A stretch of 64,000 bases of DNA from Gluconobacter sp. Dm-62 (lineage in GTDB: Bacteria > Pseudomonadota > Alphaproteobacteria > Acetobacterales > Acetobacteraceae), in contig NZ_JAERLY010000002.1 of assembly GCF_018256155.1 (NCBI RefSeq), forward strand, positions 496,001 to 560,000, written 5' to 3'. The translations under genes were made by a program, and so were the position numbers. This document shows positions 27,401 to 37,319 of the stretch, piece after piece. The notes beneath the pieces are model-generated. The model saw nothing but the letters and a program-made list of their open reading frames with translations, searched no databases and was not told the origin of the DNA. Positions within the stretch are counted from its first letter, which is position 1. The number at the start of each line of letters is the position of its first letter.

Positions 27401-28729
27401 GTCGAAGCGTCCCGAGACGGTATCGTGACGATCAAGAACCGGAACGTGGTCGAGAACTCGCAGAAGGTTCTGGTCGTGATGTCGCGTAACTGCGAGATCC
27501 TGCTGACCGATGAGAACGGTGTGGAACGTGCCCGCTATCGTGTGCCTTACGGTGCACGCCTGATGGTCTCGGAAGGGGAAGCGGTAACGCGGACCCAGAA
27601 GATGGCCGAGTGGGACCCGTACACCCTGCCGATCATCACCGAGCAGGCTGGTACCATCGAGTATCTCGACCTGATCGACAGCATCACGCTCGTTGAGCGT
27701 ATGGATGAAGTCACGGGTCTGAGCTCGAAGGTCGTCGTCGATTACAAGCAGGCAGCCAAGGGTGTGGATCTGCGTCCACGCCTGCAGATCAAGGATGCTT
27801 CCGGAAACGTCGTCAAGCTCGCAAACGGCAATGATGCCCGCTACTTCCTCTCTCCGGACAGTATTCTGTCGGTTGAAAACGGAGTTGAGGTCAATGCCGG
27901 TGACGTGCTGGCCCGTATTCCTCGCGAAGGCTCCAAGACGCGTGACATTACAGGTGGTCTGCCGCGTGTGGCAGAACTCTTCGAGGCACGGCGTCCAAAG
28001 GACCATGCGATCATTGCCGAAGGCGAGGGACGCATCGAGTTCGGGAAGGACTACAAGTCGAAGCGCTGCGTCATCGTCAAGAATGACGATACGGGCGAAG
28101 AGACCCAGTACCTCATCCCGAAGGGGAAGCACGTTTCCGTTCAGGAAGGCGACTTTGTCCAGAAGGGCGATCCGCTGGTCGATGGTCCGCGCGTGCCGCA
28201 TGACATTCTCAAGGTCATGGGTGTTGAAGCGCTGTCTGACTATCTCGTCAACGAGATCCAGGACGTCTATCGACTGCAGGGCGTGAAGATCAATGACAAG
28301 CATATCGAGGTCATTGTTCGTCAGATGCTGCAGAAGGTGGAAATCCTTGAGCCGGGTGATTCGACCTACCTGATCGGTGAGACGGTGGACCGGATCGAGT
28401 ACGAGGGTGAAAACCAGCGTCTGACCCAGAACGGGGATACGCCTGCACGGGCCATGCCGGTTCTGCAGGGCATCACCAAGGCGTCCCTCCAGACGCAGTC
28501 CTTCATCTCGGCGGCCTCCTTCCAGGAGACCACACGTGTCCTCACGGATGCGGCGACGTCGGGCAAGGTGGATACCCTCAACGGTCTCAAGGAGAACGTG
28601 ATTGTCGGGCGTCTGATCCCGGCAGGAACGGGCAGCGTGATGAACCGTCTGCGGGGCATCGCTGCGAGCCAGGACCGCCACCGCGTTGGCGGAACGTCTC
28701 CGGCAGCCGTCGAAGATGCAGCAGAATGA
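24410..28729 (+). CDS. rpoC: DNA-directed RNA polymerase subunit beta'
   Basis: The beta' subunit of about 1439 residues. The N-terminal zinc-binding cysteines are in [23 protein letters not shown]. The catalytic Mg-binding NADFDGDQM is near residue 505. The second zinc site is [15 protein letters not shown], followed by the trigger-loop/bridge region with [20 protein letters not shown]. The start is ATG 24410 ([12 protein letters not shown]); a TTG at 24395 in the same frame would lie upstream of the ribosome binding site. It is followed by a strong hairpin terminator. Confidence 0.99.
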   Translation: MNELMKILGQTGQSVTFDQIKIQLASSEQVRSWSYGEIKKPETINYRTFKPERDGLFCARIFGPIKDYECLCGKYKRMKFRGIVCEKCGVEVTLAKVRRERMGHIELASPVAHIWFLKSLPSRIATMLDMPLKDVEPVLYFEKFLILDKGVCESDQIDSYKNGKKRDQYLLDEIRCEDLLDEYPDAGIDVGIGAEAIKRALSSYDWGIPNDQERDLSLAAKEKGLPDPFDYDAEVMEGDSEKTMMRKKLRKATSEAARKKLVKRLKLVEAFVESGSRPDWMIMDIVPVIPPELRPLVPLDGGRFATSDLNDLYRRVINRNNRLKRLIELRAPDIIVRNEKRMLQEAVDALFDNGRRGRAITGANKRPLKSLSDMLKGKQGRFRQNLLGKRVDYSGRSVIVVGPELKLHQCGLPKKMALELFKPFIYSKLEKYGHATTIKAAKRMVEKERPEVWDILEEVIREHPVMLNRAPTLHRLGIQAFEPTLIEGKAIQLHPLVCTAFNADFDGDQMAVHVPLSLEAQLEARVLMMSTNNILSPANGKPIIVPSQDIVLGLYYLSLEVPEYRETPDEAVIKDGKIVRAAPSAYSNVAEIESAMLSGSLQLHDKIRLRLETVDAAGKPVRQMIVTTPGRALIAQILPKHQAVPFSLINKQLTKKNVSDVIDTVYRHCGQKEAVIFCDRLMGLGFRHAARAGISFGKDDMIIPDAKATLVGKTSEEVKEFEQQYQDGLITAGERYNKVVDAWSRCTDEVQAAMLKEISKQVIGKPTNSVWMMSHSGARGSPAQMKQLAGMRGLMVKPSGEIIEQPIIANFKEGLSVLDYFTSSHGARKGLADTALKTANSGYLTRRLVDVAQDCIIVEPDCGTERGLTVRAVMDSGEVVASLSERILGRTLSKDVVHPVTQEIVLPRNTLIEEPEAELIEKSGVESVDIRSVLTCDSRVGICGHCYGRDLARGTPVNIGEAVGVIAAQSIGEPGTQLTMRTFHIGGAATRGAEQSMVEASRDGIVTIKNRNVVENSQKVLVVMSRNCEILLTDENGVERARYRVPYGARLMVSEGEAVTRTQKMAEWDPYTLPIITEQAGTIEYLDLIDSITLVERMDEVTGLSSKVVVDYKQAAKGVDLRPRLQIKDASGNVVKLANGNDARYFLSPDSILSVENGVEVNAGDVLARIPREGSKTRDITGGLPRVAELFEARRPKDHAIIAEGEGRIEFGKDYKSKRCVIVKNDDTGEETQYLIPKGKHVSVQEGDFVQKGDPLVDGPRVPHDILKVMGVEALSDYLVNEIQDVYRLQGVKINDKHIEVIVRQMLQKVEILEPGDSTYLIGETVDRIEYEGENQRLTQNGDTPARAMPVLQGITKASLQTQSFISAASFQETTRVLTDAATSGKVDTLNGLKENVIVGRLIPAGTGSVMNRLRGIAASQDRHRVGGTSPAAVEDAAE

Positions 28730-28731
28730 TG

Positions 28732-28769
28732 AACGGGATCCCTGCCGCTGATGGGGCAGGGATCCCGTT
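28732..28769 (+). terminator. rpoC terminator
   Basis: A 15-bp stem, AACGGGATCCCTGCC with GGCAGGGATCCCGTT, encloses an 8-nt loop and starts 2 bp after the rpoC stop codon. Only TTT follows the stem. It closes the rplK-rpoC transcription unit. Confidence 0.8.
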
Positions 28770-28770
28770 T

Positions 28771-28805
28771 GCCCGATTCCGGAATCTTTCCGTGCAGAAT
28801 CGGGC
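28771..28805 (+). terminator. Second hairpin after rpoC
   Basis: GCCCGATTC (28771-28779) and GAATCGGGC (28797-28805) form a 9-bp stem, followed by CATTTT. It stands immediately after the first terminator and may back it up. Confidence 0.5.
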
Positions 28806-28822
28806 CATTTTAGCTGAACCAC

Positions 28823-28851
28823 TTGACTTGAGGCCGAACCCTTCGTAGGTT
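28823..28851 (+). promoter_or_regulatory. Likely sigma-70 promoter of the str operon
   Basis: TTGACT (28823-28828) and TAGGTT (28846-28851) are separated by 17 bp, downstream of the rpoC terminators and about 256 bp before rpsL. The -35 box is strong and the -10 box weak. Confidence 0.5.
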
Positions 28852-29106
28852 CCGCGCCCTCGGCACATGCCTTCTCGGAAGGCTGAAAAAGCCGACGAAG
28901 TTTAAAGAATCGCATGCGGTGCCGCTATTTTCCCTCGGGAGAAAATGCCAAGGCCGTACGCTGGAGAGAGAAGGGAACAGTTCAGGCTGTTTCCTTTTCA
29001 CGATGTGGAAATGGCAGGCGGTCCTACCGCATGTCGGTTGGAACAAATGTCAAGGCAGAAGCAGCAATGTGGCTGCCTGAAATAGGACAAGGATTGGGAA
29101 GGGCGC

Positions 29107-29478
29107 ATGCCGACCATCAACCAGTTGATCGCGAACGGCCGTGAGCCGGCCGCAAAGCGGAACAAGGTCCCCGCACTGCAGGGCTGCCCGCAGAAGCGCG
29201 GCGTTTGCACGCGTGTGTATACCGTAACGCCGAAGAAGCCGAACTCCGCTCTGCGTAAGGTCGCCAAGGTGCGTCTGACCAACGGGTATGAGGTCGTGAG
29301 CTACATTCCGGGTGAAGGTCATAACCTTCAGGAACACAGTGTTGTTCTGATCCGTGGTGGCCGCGTGAAGGATCTTCCTGGCGTCCGTTATCACATCCTG
29401 CGTGGTGTGCTTGATACACAGGGTCTCGCCAAGCGTCGTCAGCGTCGTTCGCTGTACGGCGCAAAGCGTCCGAAGTAA
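29107..29478 (+). CDS. rpsL: 30S ribosomal protein S12
   Basis: A 123-residue S12, part of the decoding centre. It opens [15 protein letters not shown] and carries the conserved loops [18 protein letters not shown] and [29 protein letters not shown]. The lysines at the classical streptomycin-resistance positions appear wild type. GGGAAGG precedes the ATG. It is the first gene of a shortened str operon rpsL-rpsG-tuf. Confidence 0.98.
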   Translation: MPTINQLIANGREPAAKRNKVPALQGCPQKRGVCTRVYTVTPKKPNSALRKVAKVRLTNGYEVVSYIPGEGHNLQEHSVVLIRGGRVKDLPGVRYHILRGVLDTQGLAKRRQRRSLYGAKRPK

Positions 29479-29490
29479 GAGGTATTTGGA

Positions 29491-29967
29491 ATGAGTCGCC
29501 GTCACCGCGCTGTAAAGCGCGAGATCCTTCCCGATCCGAAGTTCGGAGACGTCGTCATTACGCGCTTCATGAATGCGCTGATGTACGATGGTAAGAAATC
29601 CACTGCCGAGGGCATCGTTTACGGTGCACTCGAAGTCATGCGCCGCCGCGGCGGCACGACTGCAGATCCGGTGGCTATGTTCCACTCGGCTCTGGACAAC
29701 GTGAAGCCTGCGGTTGAAGTCCGCTCGCGTCGCGTCGGTGGCGCAACCTATCAGGTTCCGGTTGAAGTCCGCACCGAGCGTCGTCAGGCCCTCGCGATCC
29801 GCTGGCTGATCGACGCCTCCCGCAAGCGTGGCGAGAACACGATGCAGGAGCGTCTGTCCAACGAACTGATGGATGCGGTCAACAACCGTGGCTCCGCTGT
29901 CAAGAAGCGCGAAGACACGCACCGTATGGCTGAAGCCAACAAGGCATTCAGCCACTATCGCTGGTAA
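29491..29967 (+). CDS. rpsG: 30S ribosomal protein S7
   Basis: A 158-residue S7, primary binder of the 3' domain of 16S rRNA. It begins [20 protein letters not shown], with the characteristic [37 protein letters not shown] and NKAFSHYRW at the C-terminus. It follows rpsL by 12 bp. The gene that normally comes next, fusA, is absent. Confidence 0.98.
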   Translation: MSRRHRAVKREILPDPKFGDVVITRFMNALMYDGKKSTAEGIVYGALEVMRRRGGTTADPVAMFHSALDNVKPAVEVRSRRVGGATYQVPVEVRTERRQALAIRWLIDASRKRGENTMQERLSNELMDAVNNRGSAVKKREDTHRMAEANKAFSHYRW

Positions 29968-29992
29968 TCAGAACCGGTTAAAGGGCTTCCGG

Positions 29993-30021
29993 CAGTGTCA
30001 CGATCTTGGGATCGTGCACTG
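29993..30021 (+). other. Strong hairpin between rpsG and tuf
   Basis: CAGTG-T-CACGATC (29993-30005) pairs with GATCGTG-CACTG (30010-30021) around a TTGG loop, a 12-bp stem with one bulged T. It has no T tract and lies where fusA would be expected. It may be an mRNA processing or attenuation site. Confidence 0.6.
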
Positions 30022-30082
30022 ACTGGTTTGAACTTTCAGTCTTACTCCCGTTCCAGGTGGAGCGGGGTTTTGGAGAAAGACG

Positions 30083-31273
30083 ATGGCAAAGGCTAAATTC
30101 GAGCGGACGAAGCCGCACTGCAACATCGGCACCATCGGTCACGTCGATCACGGCAAGACCTCGCTGACTGCTGCAATCACCAAGACGCTGGCAAAGACCG
30201 GCGGCGCCACCTACAGCGCGTACGACCAGATCGACAAGGCTCCGGAAGAGCGCGCTCGTGGTATCACCATTTCCACGGCTCACGTTGAGTACGAGACGGC
30301 TAACCGTCACTACGCTCACGTCGACTGCCCCGGCCATGCTGACTATGTGAAGAACATGATCACGGGTGCGGCGCAGATGGACGGCGCGATTCTCGTCGTG
30401 TCCGCTGCCGATGGTCCGATGCCGCAGACGCGTGAGCACATCCTGCTCGCACGTCAGGTTGGCGTTCCGGCCCTCGTGGTCTTCCTGAACAAGGTTGATC
30501 AGGTTGACGATCCGGAACTGCTTGAACTCGTGGAAATGGAAGTTCGTGAACTTCTGTCTTCCTATCAGTTCCCGGGCGACGATATCCCCATCGTCAAGGG
30601 CTCTGCTCTTGTGACGCTGGAAGATGGCGATGCAGCAATCGGTGAAGACCGCGTGCTTGAGCTCATGACCCAGGTTGACGCCTACATCCCGCAGCCGGAG
30701 CGCCCGGTTGACCGTCCGTTCCTGATGCCGATCGAGGACGTGTTCTCGATCTCGGGTCGTGGTACGGTTGTCACGGGTCGTGTTGAGCGTGGCGTCGTGA
30801 ACGTGGGTGACGAAGTCGAGATCATCGGCCTGAAGGATACCATCAAGACGACCGTTACGGGCGTTGAGATGTTCCGCAAGCTGCTCGATCGCGGTGAAGC
30901 CGGTGACAACATCGGTGCACTGGTTCGTGGCACGAAGCGTGAAGATGTCGAGCGTGGCCAGGTTCTGGCAAAGCCCGGCTCCATCACGCCGCACAAGAAC
31001 TTCAAGGCTGAGGCTTATATCCTCACGAAGGAAGAGGGCGGTCGTCACACGCCGTTCTTCACGAACTACCGCCCGCAGTTCTATTTCCGTACGACCGACG
31101 TCACTGGCGTCGTGACGCTGCCGGAAGGCACGGAAATGGTCATGCCGGGTGATAACGTTGCCATGGACGTGGAGCTGATTGCTCCGATCGCCATGGACGA
31201 AGGCCTGCGCTTCGCTATTCGCGAAGGCGGCCGTACCGTGGGTGCCGGTGTGGTTTCTTCCATCACCGCCTAA
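30083..31273 (+). CDS. tuf: Elongation factor Tu
   Basis: A 396-residue EF-Tu, the GTPase that delivers aminoacyl-tRNA. G1 GHVDHGKT is at residues 19-26, the switch region carries ARGITI, G3 is DCPGH near 81-85 and G4 NKVD near 137. Domains 2 and 3 include [17 protein letters not shown] and [18 protein letters not shown]. The length is typical. It follows rpsG with a 115-bp hairpin-containing spacer, is followed by its own terminator-like hairpin, and precedes the S10 operon. Confidence 0.99.
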   Translation: MAKAKFERTKPHCNIGTIGHVDHGKTSLTAAITKTLAKTGGATYSAYDQIDKAPEERARGITISTAHVEYETANRHYAHVDCPGHADYVKNMITGAAQMDGAILVVSAADGPMPQTREHILLARQVGVPALVVFLNKVDQVDDPELLELVEMEVRELLSSYQFPGDDIPIVKGSALVTLEDGDAAIGEDRVLELMTQVDAYIPQPERPVDRPFLMPIEDVFSISGRGTVVTGRVERGVVNVGDEVEIIGLKDTIKTTVTGVEMFRKLLDRGEAGDNIGALVRGTKREDVERGQVLAKPGSITPHKNFKAEAYILTKEEGGRHTPFFTNYRPQFYFRTTDVTGVVTLPEGTEMVMPGDNVAMDVELIAPIAMDEGLRFAIREGGRTVGAGVVSSITA

Positions 31274-31303
31274 GGTCCTGCGTTTAGCTGTTGGCTTTGG
31301 CAG

Positions 31304-31330
31304 CCCCGGTCAGATTTTTTCTGACCGGGG
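31304..31330 (+). terminator. Hairpin after tuf
   Basis: A perfect 10-bp stem CCCCGGTCAG/CTGACCGGGG carries a loop ATTTTTT and is followed by TTCCCTTTC. It probably terminates most tuf transcripts before rpsJ. Confidence 0.7.
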
Positions 31331-31393
31331 TTCCCTTTCAGGGGCAATGGCAGTAGGACGACACCCGAATTTTTGAGTTGGACGAACAAGAAC

Positions 31394-31702
31394 ATGGACA
31401 ACCAGAACATCCGCATTCGCCTTAAGGCGTACGATCATCGCGTGCTGGACAACAGCACCAAAGAGATCGTAAACACGGCGAAGCGTACGGGTGCGCGGGT
31501 TCGGGGTCCGATCCCGCTGCCGACGCATATCGAACGGTTCACGGTGAACCGCTCGCCACACGTGGATAAGAAAAGCCGCGAACAGTTCGAAATTCGGACT
31601 CACCGCCGGCTGCTCGACATTGTCGAGCCGACCCCGCAGACCGTGGACGCCCTCATGAAGCTCGACCTCGCCGCTGGCGTGGACGTCGAGATCAAACTCT
31701 AA
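31394..31702 (+). CDS. rpsJ: 30S ribosomal protein S10
   Basis: A 102-residue S10 (also NusE, an antitermination factor). It starts [19 protein letters not shown] and includes [29 protein letters not shown]. The ATG at 31394 gives the family N-terminus; an upstream in-frame start at 31373 adds seven unrelated residues. It is the first gene of the S10 operon. Confidence 0.98.
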   Translation: MDNQNIRIRLKAYDHRVLDNSTKEIVNTAKRTGARVRGPIPLPTHIERFTVNRSPHVDKKSREQFEIRTHRRLLDIVEPTPQTVDALMKLDLAAGVDVEIKL

Positions 31703-31712
31703 GGTCCAGACG

Positions 31713-32396
31713 ATGCGAACCGGATTGATTGCAAAGAAGCTGGGAATGACCCGGCTGTTTAAGGAAGATGGCACTCATGTGCCTGTGACGGTCCTTCACC
31801 TTGACAATGTCGAGGTTGTGGATGCCCGCACGAACGAGCGCGATGGCTATACCGCCATTCAGCTCGGACTTGGTAATGCCAAGGTGAAGAATGTCACCAA
31901 GGCGAACCGTGGCCATTTCGCCCGGGCCAAGGTCGAGCCAAAGAAGCATCTGGCAGAGTTCCGCGTCTCTGAAGACGCCCTGCTGGAAGCTGGAACCAAG
32001 CTGTCCGCTGCTCACTTCGTTGTGGGGCAGAAAGTTGACGTCACGGGCCAGAGCAAGGGCAAGGGTTTTGCGGGTGTTATGAAACGTCATAACTTCGCAG
32101 GTCTCGAAGCATCCCACGGCGTCTCCATCAGCCACCGTTCCCACGGTTCTACAGGCCAGCGCCAGGATCCTGGCAAGGTCTTCAAGGGAAAGAAGATGGC
32201 AGGTCACATGGGTGACGAGCGTGTTACCACGCTCAACCTTGAGATCGCTGCCGTGGATGAAGAGCGAAACCTGATCATGGTCAGGGGTGCAATTCCTGGT
32301 GCGAAGAACGGCCTTGTGCTGATTCGCGATGCAATCAAGAAGGCTCGCCATGCTGATGCGCCGTACCCGGCAGCAACAGCGGCGGCCGCCGGTTGA
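31713..32396 (+). CDS. rplC: 50S ribosomal protein L3
   Basis: A 227-residue L3 that reaches toward the peptidyl transferase centre. It starts [20 protein letters not shown] and contains [15 protein letters not shown], the loop [28 protein letters not shown] (here given by its conserved HRSHGSTGQ core) and [16 protein letters not shown]. It has a C-terminal Ala-rich tail. It follows rpsJ by 10 bp. Confidence 0.98.
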   Translation: MRTGLIAKKLGMTRLFKEDGTHVPVTVLHLDNVEVVDARTNERDGYTAIQLGLGNAKVKNVTKANRGHFARAKVEPKKHLAEFRVSEDALLEAGTKLSAAHFVVGQKVDVTGQSKGKGFAGVMKRHNFAGLEASHGVSISHRSHGSTGQRQDPGKVFKGKKMAGHMGDERVTTLNLEIAAVDEERNLIMVRGAIPGAKNGLVLIRDAIKKARHADAPYPAATAAAAG

Positions 32397-32407
32397 GGAC
32401 GAGGGGC

Positions 32408-33022
32408 ATGGAATACGATATCAAGACCCTCGATAATGGTAGCGCAGGCTCTGTCGCGCTTCCGGAAGAGATTTTCGCGGTCACGCCGCGCTCTGACATC
32501 ATGGCACGTGTTGTGCACTGGCAGCTCGCAAAGCGCCGTGCCGGTACGCACCGGACCAAGGGCATGGGTGAAGTTTCTGGCACGACCAAGAAGCCTTTCC
32601 GTCAGAAGGGCACGGGTTCTGCCCGCCAGGGCTCCCTGCGTGCACCGCAGTTCCGTACGGGTGGCGTTGTTCATGGTCCGGTCGTTCGCGATCACGGCTA
32701 TGACCTTCCCAAGAAGGTCCGTCGTCTCGGCCTGATCTGTGCGCTGTCGCAGAAGGCTGCGGAAGGCAAGCTGATCGTTCTCGATGCAGCTAACGGTGTC
32801 ACCAAGACCCGTGAAGCAGCAGCGAAGATCAAGGCTCTGGGCTGGACGTCCGCACTGATCGTTGATGGCGCTGTTGACGAGCAGTTCGCTCGCGCAATCG
32901 CTAATCTGCCGAAGATCGACGTTCTGCCGACCATTGGTGCAAACGTCTATGACATCCTCAACCACGATGTGCTGGTTATCACCCGCGCCGGTCTTGAGGG
33001 TCTTAAGGAGCGTCTGGCATGA
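32408..33022 (+). CDS. rplD: 50S ribosomal protein L4
   Basis: A 204-residue L4, lining the exit tunnel. Conserved segments are [40 protein letters not shown] and [15 protein letters not shown] 32408 ([10 protein letters not shown]) follows GAGGGG closely; a GTG-like upstream extension from 32393 overlaps rplC and is not family-like. In E. coli L4 represses the S10 operon; no matching leader structure was established here. Confidence 0.97.
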   Translation: MEYDIKTLDNGSAGSVALPEEIFAVTPRSDIMARVVHWQLAKRRAGTHRTKGMGEVSGTTKKPFRQKGTGSARQGSLRAPQFRTGGVVHGPVVRDHGYDLPKKVRRLGLICALSQKAAEGKLIVLDAANGVTKTREAAAKIKALGWTSALIVDGAVDEQFARAIANLPKIDVLPTIGANVYDILNHDVLVITRAGLEGLKERLA

Positions 33023-33360
33023 CCACCAATACCGTCATGAACGCACATAAGACTGCACAGAACATGTCACAGGAAGCCCTGTACGACGTGATCCGTGCAC
33101 CGCTGATCACCGAAAAGGCTACGCTTCTTTCAGAGCGTAACCAGGTGGTGTTCAAGGTCGCTCCCGGTGCGACGAAGCCTCAGATCAAGATTGCGGTTGA
33201 GAAGCTCTTCAACGTGAAGGTTACTGGCGTAAGCACGCTGGTCCAGAAGGGCAAAGTCAAGCGCGTCAAGGGTCGTCCTGGTCGTCGCTCGGACATCAAG
33301 AAGGCGTATGTACAGCTTGCTGAAGGTCAGTCCATTGACCTTACAGCCAAGCTGGGCTGA
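33019..33360 (+). CDS. rplW: 50S ribosomal protein L23
   Basis: A 113-residue L23 at the tunnel exit, a docking site for trigger factor and SRP. The conserved core is [35 protein letters not shown] and [22 protein letters not shown] 33019 overlaps the rplD stop (ATGA) and has AAGGAG 8 bp upstream, giving an N-terminal extension of about 15 residues over the usual length; internal ATGs at 33037 and 33064 are alternatives. Confidence 0.96.
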   Translation: MTTNTVMNAHKTAQNMSQEALYDVIRAPLITEKATLLSERNQVVFKVAPGATKPQIKIAVEKLFNVKVTGVSTLVQKGKVKRVKGRPGRRSDIKKAYVQLAEGQSIDLTAKLG

Positions 33361-33376
33361 CGCGGGGTAGGATACC

Positions 33377-34207
33377 ATGGCACTAAAGCACTTTAATCCC
33401 ACAACGCCGAGCACACGCGGCACCGTGCTGATTGATCGCAGTGAGCTCTTCAAGGGCAAGCCGATCAAGCAGCTCACGGAAGGTAAGAACAAGTCGGGCG
33501 GCCGTAACAATCACGGTCGTACGACAGTTCGGTTCCGTGGCGGCGGGCACAAGCAGTCCTATCGTTATGTCGACTTCAAGCGTCGCAAGTTCGATGTGGC
33601 CGCTACGGTCGAGCGTCTCGAATACGATCCGAACCGCACGGCGTTCATCGCGCTAATCAAGTATGAAGACGGCGAACTCGCCTACATTCTTGCTCCGCAG
33701 CGCGTAAAGGTTGGCGATCGCGTCATCTCCGGCGCCCACACGGACGTCAAGCCTGGCAATGCCATGCCGCTGGGTGCAATGCCGGTCGGAACGATCGTGC
33801 ATAACATCGAGCTGAAGCAGGGCGCTGGTGGCAAGCTGGCCCGCTCTGCTGGCACGTATGCCCAGCTGGTCGGCAAGGATGCCGGCTATGCGCAGGTCAA
33901 GCTGCAGTCCGGTGAGCTACGTCTTGTTCGCGGTGAATGCATGGCAACCGTTGGTGCTGTGTCCAACCCGGACAACATGAACCAGCATTTTGGTAAGGCT
34001 GGTCGCTCCCGCTGGCTCGGGCGTCGCCCGCATAACCGTGGCGTTGTCATGAACCCGGTCGACCATCCGCATGGTGGTGGTGAAGGCCGGACCTCTGGTG
34101 GCCGTCATCCGGTTACGCCTTGGGGTGTTCCGACCAAGGGTTACAAGACGCGTGTTAACAAAAAGACGGATAGCCTGATCATCCGTCGCCGTAAGTCCGG
34201 CAAGTAA
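33377..34207 (+). CDS. rplB: 50S ribosomal protein L2
   Basis: A 276-residue L2, needed for subunit association and peptidyl transfer. It starts [18 protein letters not shown], with [20 protein letters not shown] and the conserved C-terminal loop [20 protein letters not shown] containing the functionally important histidine. It is of full length and follows rplW by 16 bp. Confidence 0.98.
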   Translation: MALKHFNPTTPSTRGTVLIDRSELFKGKPIKQLTEGKNKSGGRNNHGRTTVRFRGGGHKQSYRYVDFKRRKFDVAATVERLEYDPNRTAFIALIKYEDGELAYILAPQRVKVGDRVISGAHTDVKPGNAMPLGAMPVGTIVHNIELKQGAGGKLARSAGTYAQLVGKDAGYAQVKLQSGELRLVRGECMATVGAVSNPDNMNQHFGKAGRSRWLGRRPHNRGVVMNPVDHPHGGGEGRTSGGRHPVTPWGVPTKGYKTRVNKKTDSLIIRRRKSGK

Positions 34208-34223
34208 GAGGGGGCAAATAGAG

Positions 34224-34502
34224 ATGGCACGTTCCGTCTGGAAGGGCCCGTTCGTTGACGGGTATCTGTTCGGCAAGGCTGAAGCGTCACGCGCTTCGGG
34301 TCGTAACGAAGTGATCAAGATCTGGTCACGTCGTTCGACGATCCTTCCGCAGTTCGTTGGACTTACGTTCGGCGTCTATAATGGTCACAAATTCCTGCCA
34401 GTGCAGGTCACGGAGAACATGGTCGGTCACAAGTTCGGTGAGTTCTCACCGACGCGGACCTACACCGGTCATGGCTCTGACAAGAAGTCGAAGCGGGGCT
34501 GA
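34224..34502 (+). CDS. rpsS: 30S ribosomal protein S19
   Basis: A 92-residue S19 of the 30S head. It starts [20 protein letters not shown] and contains [35 protein letters not shown] and [17 protein letters not shown]. It sits between rplB and rplV in conserved order. Confidence 0.98.
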   Translation: MARSVWKGPFVDGYLFGKAEASRASGRNEVIKIWSRRSTILPQFVGLTFGVYNGHKFLPVQVTENMVGHKFGEFSPTRTYTGHGSDKKSKRG

Positions 34503-34504
34503 AA

Positions 34505-34933
34505 ATGAGCAAGCCAAAGCATATTCGCACGCTTGCTGACACGGAAGCGCAGGCAATTGCCCGCAACATCCGCGTCAGCCCGCAAAAGCTGAACCTGGTT
34601 GCGGCAATGATCCGCAACCAGCCAGCTGACAAGGCTATCGCTGCTCTGACCTTCTCGCGTCGTCGTATCGCGCAGCAGGTCAAGAAGACTCTTGAGAGCG
34701 CCGTGGCCAACGCTGAGAACAATCATCAGCTCGACGTCGATCAGCTGGTGGTCAAGACCGCAGAAGTGGGCAAGTCCATTGTCATGAAGCGTTTCCACGC
34801 TCGTGGCCGTGGCCGCTCCTCTCAGGTCCAGAAGTTCTTCAGCCACCTGAAGATTGTTGTTGCCGAGCGTGCAGAAGCACCGGAAGAGACGAAGCCGTCT
34901 CGCGGAACCAACAAAGAGCAGAAGGCAGCCTGA
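34505..34933 (+). CDS. rplV: 50S ribosomal protein L22
   Basis: A 142-residue L22, whose extended hairpin lines the exit tunnel near the macrolide site. Family segments are [19 protein letters not shown], the hairpin [20 protein letters not shown] and the C-terminal strand [10 protein letters not shown]. The C-terminal Glu/Lys-rich tail of about 20 residues extends beyond the typical core. It starts 2 bp after the rpsS stop. Confidence 0.97.
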   Translation: MSKPKHIRTLADTEAQAIARNIRVSPQKLNLVAAMIRNQPADKAIAALTFSRRRIAQQVKKTLESAVANAENNHQLDVDQLVVKTAEVGKSIVMKRFHARGRGRSSQVQKFFSHLKIVVAERAEAPEETKPSRGTNKEQKAA

Positions 34934-34936
34934 TCC

Positions 34937-35614
34937 ATGGGACATAAGGTCAATCCGATCGGGCTTCGGCTCGGCGTCAACCGTACCTGGGACAGCCGCT
35001 GGTACGCTGGTCAAGACTATGCGCGCCTGCTGCATGAAGATCTGAAGCTTCGTGCATTCCTGCGTCGCAAGCTGTCCGGTGCAGGCGTGTCCCGCGTTGT
35101 TATCGAGCGTCCGGCAAAGAAGCCCCGCGTGACGATCTATGCTGCCCGTCCGGGCGTCGTGATCGGCAAGAAGGGCCAGGACATCGATGCGCTCCGCAAG
35201 GAACTGAGCCGTATGGCGAAGACCGACGTGGCGCTGAACATCGTCGAGATCCGCAAGCCGGAAATCGATGCGACCCTCGTTGCCGAGAACATTGCTCAGC
35301 AGCTGGAACGCCGCGTTGCTTTCCGTCGTGCTATGAAGCGCGCAATTCAGTCCGCAATGCGTCTGGGTGCCCAGGGCATCCGGATCACCTGCGGTGGTCG
35401 TCTGGGTGGTGCTGAAATCGCTCGCGCCGAAAAGTACCGTGAGGGACGCGTTCCCCTGCATACGCTTCGCGCTGATATCGATTATGGTACGGCAACTGCC
35501 AAGACAACGTATGGTACCTGCGGTGTGAAGGTATGGATCTTCAAGGGTGAGATCCTGGCTCATGACCCGTTGGCACAGGATCGTCGTGCTGCGGAGCAGG
35601 CTCCCCAGCGCTAA
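34937..35614 (+). CDS. rpsC: 30S ribosomal protein S3
   Basis: A 225-residue S3 at the mRNA entry. It starts [20 protein letters not shown], has the KH-domain core [20 protein letters not shown] and the C-terminal domain with [20 protein letters not shown]. It is followed by a 57-bp gap with a hairpin, rather than by rplP directly. Confidence 0.98.
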   Translation: MGHKVNPIGLRLGVNRTWDSRWYAGQDYARLLHEDLKLRAFLRRKLSGAGVSRVVIERPAKKPRVTIYAARPGVVIGKKGQDIDALRKELSRMAKTDVALNIVEIRKPEIDATLVAENIAQQLERRVAFRRAMKRAIQSAMRLGAQGIRITCGGRLGGAEIARAEKYREGRVPLHTLRADIDYGTATAKTTYGTCGVKVWIFKGEILAHDPLAQDRRAAEQAPQR

Positions 35615-35615
35615 G

Positions 35616-35637
35616 ACTGTGAGCGAAAGCTCACAGT
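35616..35637 (+). other. Hairpin between rpsC and rplP
   Basis: A perfect 9-bp stem ACTGTGAGC/GCTCACAGT with a GAAA tetraloop starts 1 bp after the rpsC stop and is followed by TCCTTTG. It may be a partial terminator or 3' stabiliser inside the S10 operon. Confidence 0.6.
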
Positions 35638-35671
35638 TCCTTTGCTGGTGCTGATTTGAGGATTTAACAAC

Positions 35672-36088
35672 ATGCTTTCCCCGAAGCGGACAAAGTTTCG
35701 TAAGGCCCATAAGGGCCGCATTCACGGTCTTGCGAAAAGCGGAACCCAGCTGAACTTCGGTGCCTTCGGCCTGAAGGCGCTGGAGCCGGAGCGGATTACC
35801 GCTCGCCAGATCGAAGCCTCCCGTCGTGCGATCACGCGTGCCATGAAGCGTGCCGGTCGTGTGTGGATTCGTATCTTTCCGGACACTCCGGTCTCGACAA
35901 AGCCTGCAGAAGTGCGTATGGGCTCCGGTAAGGGTAACCCCGAGTACTGGGCCGCACGCGTCAAGCCGGGTCGTATCCTGTTCGAGATCGAAGGCGTTCC
36001 GCCTGAGGTTGCCAAGCTGGCCCTGAGTCTGGGGGCTGCAAAGCTTCCGATCAAGACCAAGTTCGTTCAGCGTATCGGAGACGCGTAA
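35672..36088 (+). CDS. rplP: 50S ribosomal protein L16
   Basis: A 138-residue L16, important for A-site tRNA placement. It starts [19 protein letters not shown] and contains [40 protein letters not shown] and [19 protein letters not shown]. Its TAA overlaps the rpmC ATG (TAATG). Confidence 0.98.
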   Translation: MLSPKRTKFRKAHKGRIHGLAKSGTQLNFGAFGLKALEPERITARQIEASRRAITRAMKRAGRVWIRIFPDTPVSTKPAEVRMGSGKGNPEYWAARVKPGRILFEIEGVPPEVAKLALSLGAAKLPIKTKFVQRIGDA

Positions 36089-36321
36089 TGGCCGACACGT
36101 ACAAGCCTGCCGATCTGCGCGCGAAGAGCGAGGACGAGCTGAACGCTCTTCTGCTCGATCTCAAGCGCGAACAGATCAATCATCGTTTTTCGGCTGCCAC
36201 CGGGCAGTCGGAGAACACAAGCCGCGTCAAGGTCGTGCGCCGTGCAGTTGCACGTATCAAGACACTGGCTCACACATCGAAGAACCGTGCGGGCGCCAAA
36301 ACGTCCGCCGCTAAGTCCTGA
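36088..36321 (+). CDS. rpmC: 50S ribosomal protein L29
   Basis: A 77-residue L29, next to the tunnel exit. The two-helix core is [40 protein letters not shown] and [17 protein letters not shown]. It overlaps rplP by one base. Confidence 0.96.
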   Translation: MADTYKPADLRAKSEDELNALLLDLKREQINHRFSAATGQSENTSRVKVVRRAVARIKTLAHTSKNRAGAKTSAAKS

Positions 36322-36334
36322 GAGGAGACGGACG

Positions 36335-36607
36335 ATGCCAAGGCGCGTCCTGACGGGTAGGGTCACGAGCGACAAGATGGACAAGACGGTTACCGTTCTT
36401 GTTGATCGTCGCATCATGCATCCGCTCTACAAGAAGTTTATTCGCCGCTCCAAGAAGTATGCGGCTCATGACGAAGAGAACGTCTGCCAGACGGGTGATC
36501 TGGTTCGCATTGAAGAATGCGCACCGATCTCCAAGCGCAAGACGTGGTCTGTCGTGTCGCGCAACGGAGAGGAACTTGCTTCGGCTTCCTCTTCCGTCAG
36601 CGCATAA
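36335..36607 (+). CDS. rpsQ: 30S ribosomal protein S17
   Basis: A 90-residue S17. It starts [20 protein letters not shown] and includes [41 protein letters not shown] and a Ser-rich C-terminus. ATG 36335 with GAGGAG (36312-36317 region) upstream matches the family; the longer open frame back to 36242 overlaps rpmC out of frame. Confidence 0.97.
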   Translation: MPRRVLTGRVTSDKMDKTVTVLVDRRIMHPLYKKFIRRSKKYAAHDEENVCQTGDLVRIEECAPISKRKTWSVVSRNGEELASASSSVSA

Positions 36608-36619
36608 GGGGGTAGGCAC

Positions 36620-36988
36620 ATGATTCATCCCGAGACCAACCTGGACGTCGCCGACAATTCCGGCGCACGTCGGGTGCAGTGCATCAAGGTGCTGGGCGGT
36701 TCCAAGCGGAAGACCGCCTCGGTCGGCGACGTCATTGTCGTGTCCGTCAAGGAAGCAATTCCCCGCGGCAAGGTGAAGAAGGGTGACGTCCATCAGGCCG
36801 TTATCGTTCGAACCTCCTACCCGGTCCGTCGTGCAGATGGCTCCGCCATCCGTTTCGACAAGAATGCTGCCGTTCTGCTGAACAAGCAGCAGGAGCCGAT
36901 TGGTACGCGTATCTTTGGCCCGGTGGTTCGTGAGCTGCGTGCGCGCAAGTTCATGAAGATCATCTCGCTGGCTCCGGAGGTGCTGTAA
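36620..36988 (+). CDS. rplN: 50S ribosomal protein L14
   Basis: A 122-residue L14 of the intersubunit bridge. It starts [20 protein letters not shown], followed by [20 protein letters not shown] and [20 protein letters not shown]. The stop overlaps the rplX start (TAATG). Confidence 0.98.
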   Translation: MIHPETNLDVADNSGARRVQCIKVLGGSKRKTASVGDVIVVSVKEAIPRGKVKKGDVHQAVIVRTSYPVRRADGSAIRFDKNAAVLLNKQQEPIGTRIFGPVVRELRARKFMKIISLAPEVL

Positions 36989-37308
36989 TGGCTGCTCGTA
37001 TCAAGAAGGGTGACCAGGTTCTGGTCCTCTCCGGCAAGTCCCGTGGCGTTCGTGGCGAAGTTCTCGCCGTGATGCCGAAGGCCGAGAAGGCTGTTGTGCG
37101 TGGCGTGGCAATTGCCAAGCGTCACACGAAGCCCAACCGCGCAGGCGGCGAAGGTGGAATCATCGAGCGCGAAATGCCGATCCATCTTTCTAACCTGAAG
37201 CTGGTTGATCCGAAGAGCGGTAGGCCGACGCGCGTGGGCTTCCGTATTCTGGAAGATGGTCGCAAGGTTCGCGTTGCCAAGGCAACCGGCGAAGTGATCG
37301 AAGGCTGA
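36988..37308 (+). CDS. rplX: 50S ribosomal protein L24
   Basis: A 106-residue L24, an assembly initiator. The KOW motif is [20 protein letters not shown], then [20 protein letters not shown] and [19 protein letters not shown]. Confidence 0.97.
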   Translation: MAARIKKGDQVLVLSGKSRGVRGEVLAVMPKAEKAVVRGVAIAKRHTKPNRAGGEGGIIEREMPIHLSNLKLVDPKSGRPTRVGFRILEDGRKVRVAKATGEVIEG

Positions 37309-37319
37309 GGAACGCAACA

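Larger units (their letters stand above)
28730..29106 (+). promoter_or_regulatory. rpoC-rpsL intergenic region: terminator, promoter and structured leader
   Basis: This 377-bp gene-free stretch holds the rpoC terminator hairpins, a likely promoter (28823-28851) and a leader of about 245 nt. Leader stems are GCCTTC/GAAGGC (28869-28883), ATTTTC/GAAAAT (28927-28946), a 10-bp stem AAGGGAACAG/CTGTTTCCTT (28971-28996) and GCGGT/ACCGC near 29013. Just before rpsL, GGCAG/CTGCC (29054-29077) and GCAGC/GCTGC are mutually exclusive pairings. Such a long structured leader in front of rpsL suggests translational or transcriptional autoregulation of the str operon. Confidence 0.6.

Noticed and set aside
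26639-28915. A 758-codon open frame antisense to rpoC
   Set aside because: Same antisense artefact; rpoC motifs prove the plus-strand gene.
28914-29144. A 76-codon open frame overlapping the rpsL start
   Set aside because: It lies in the structured leader and runs out of frame into rpsL; no family resemblance.
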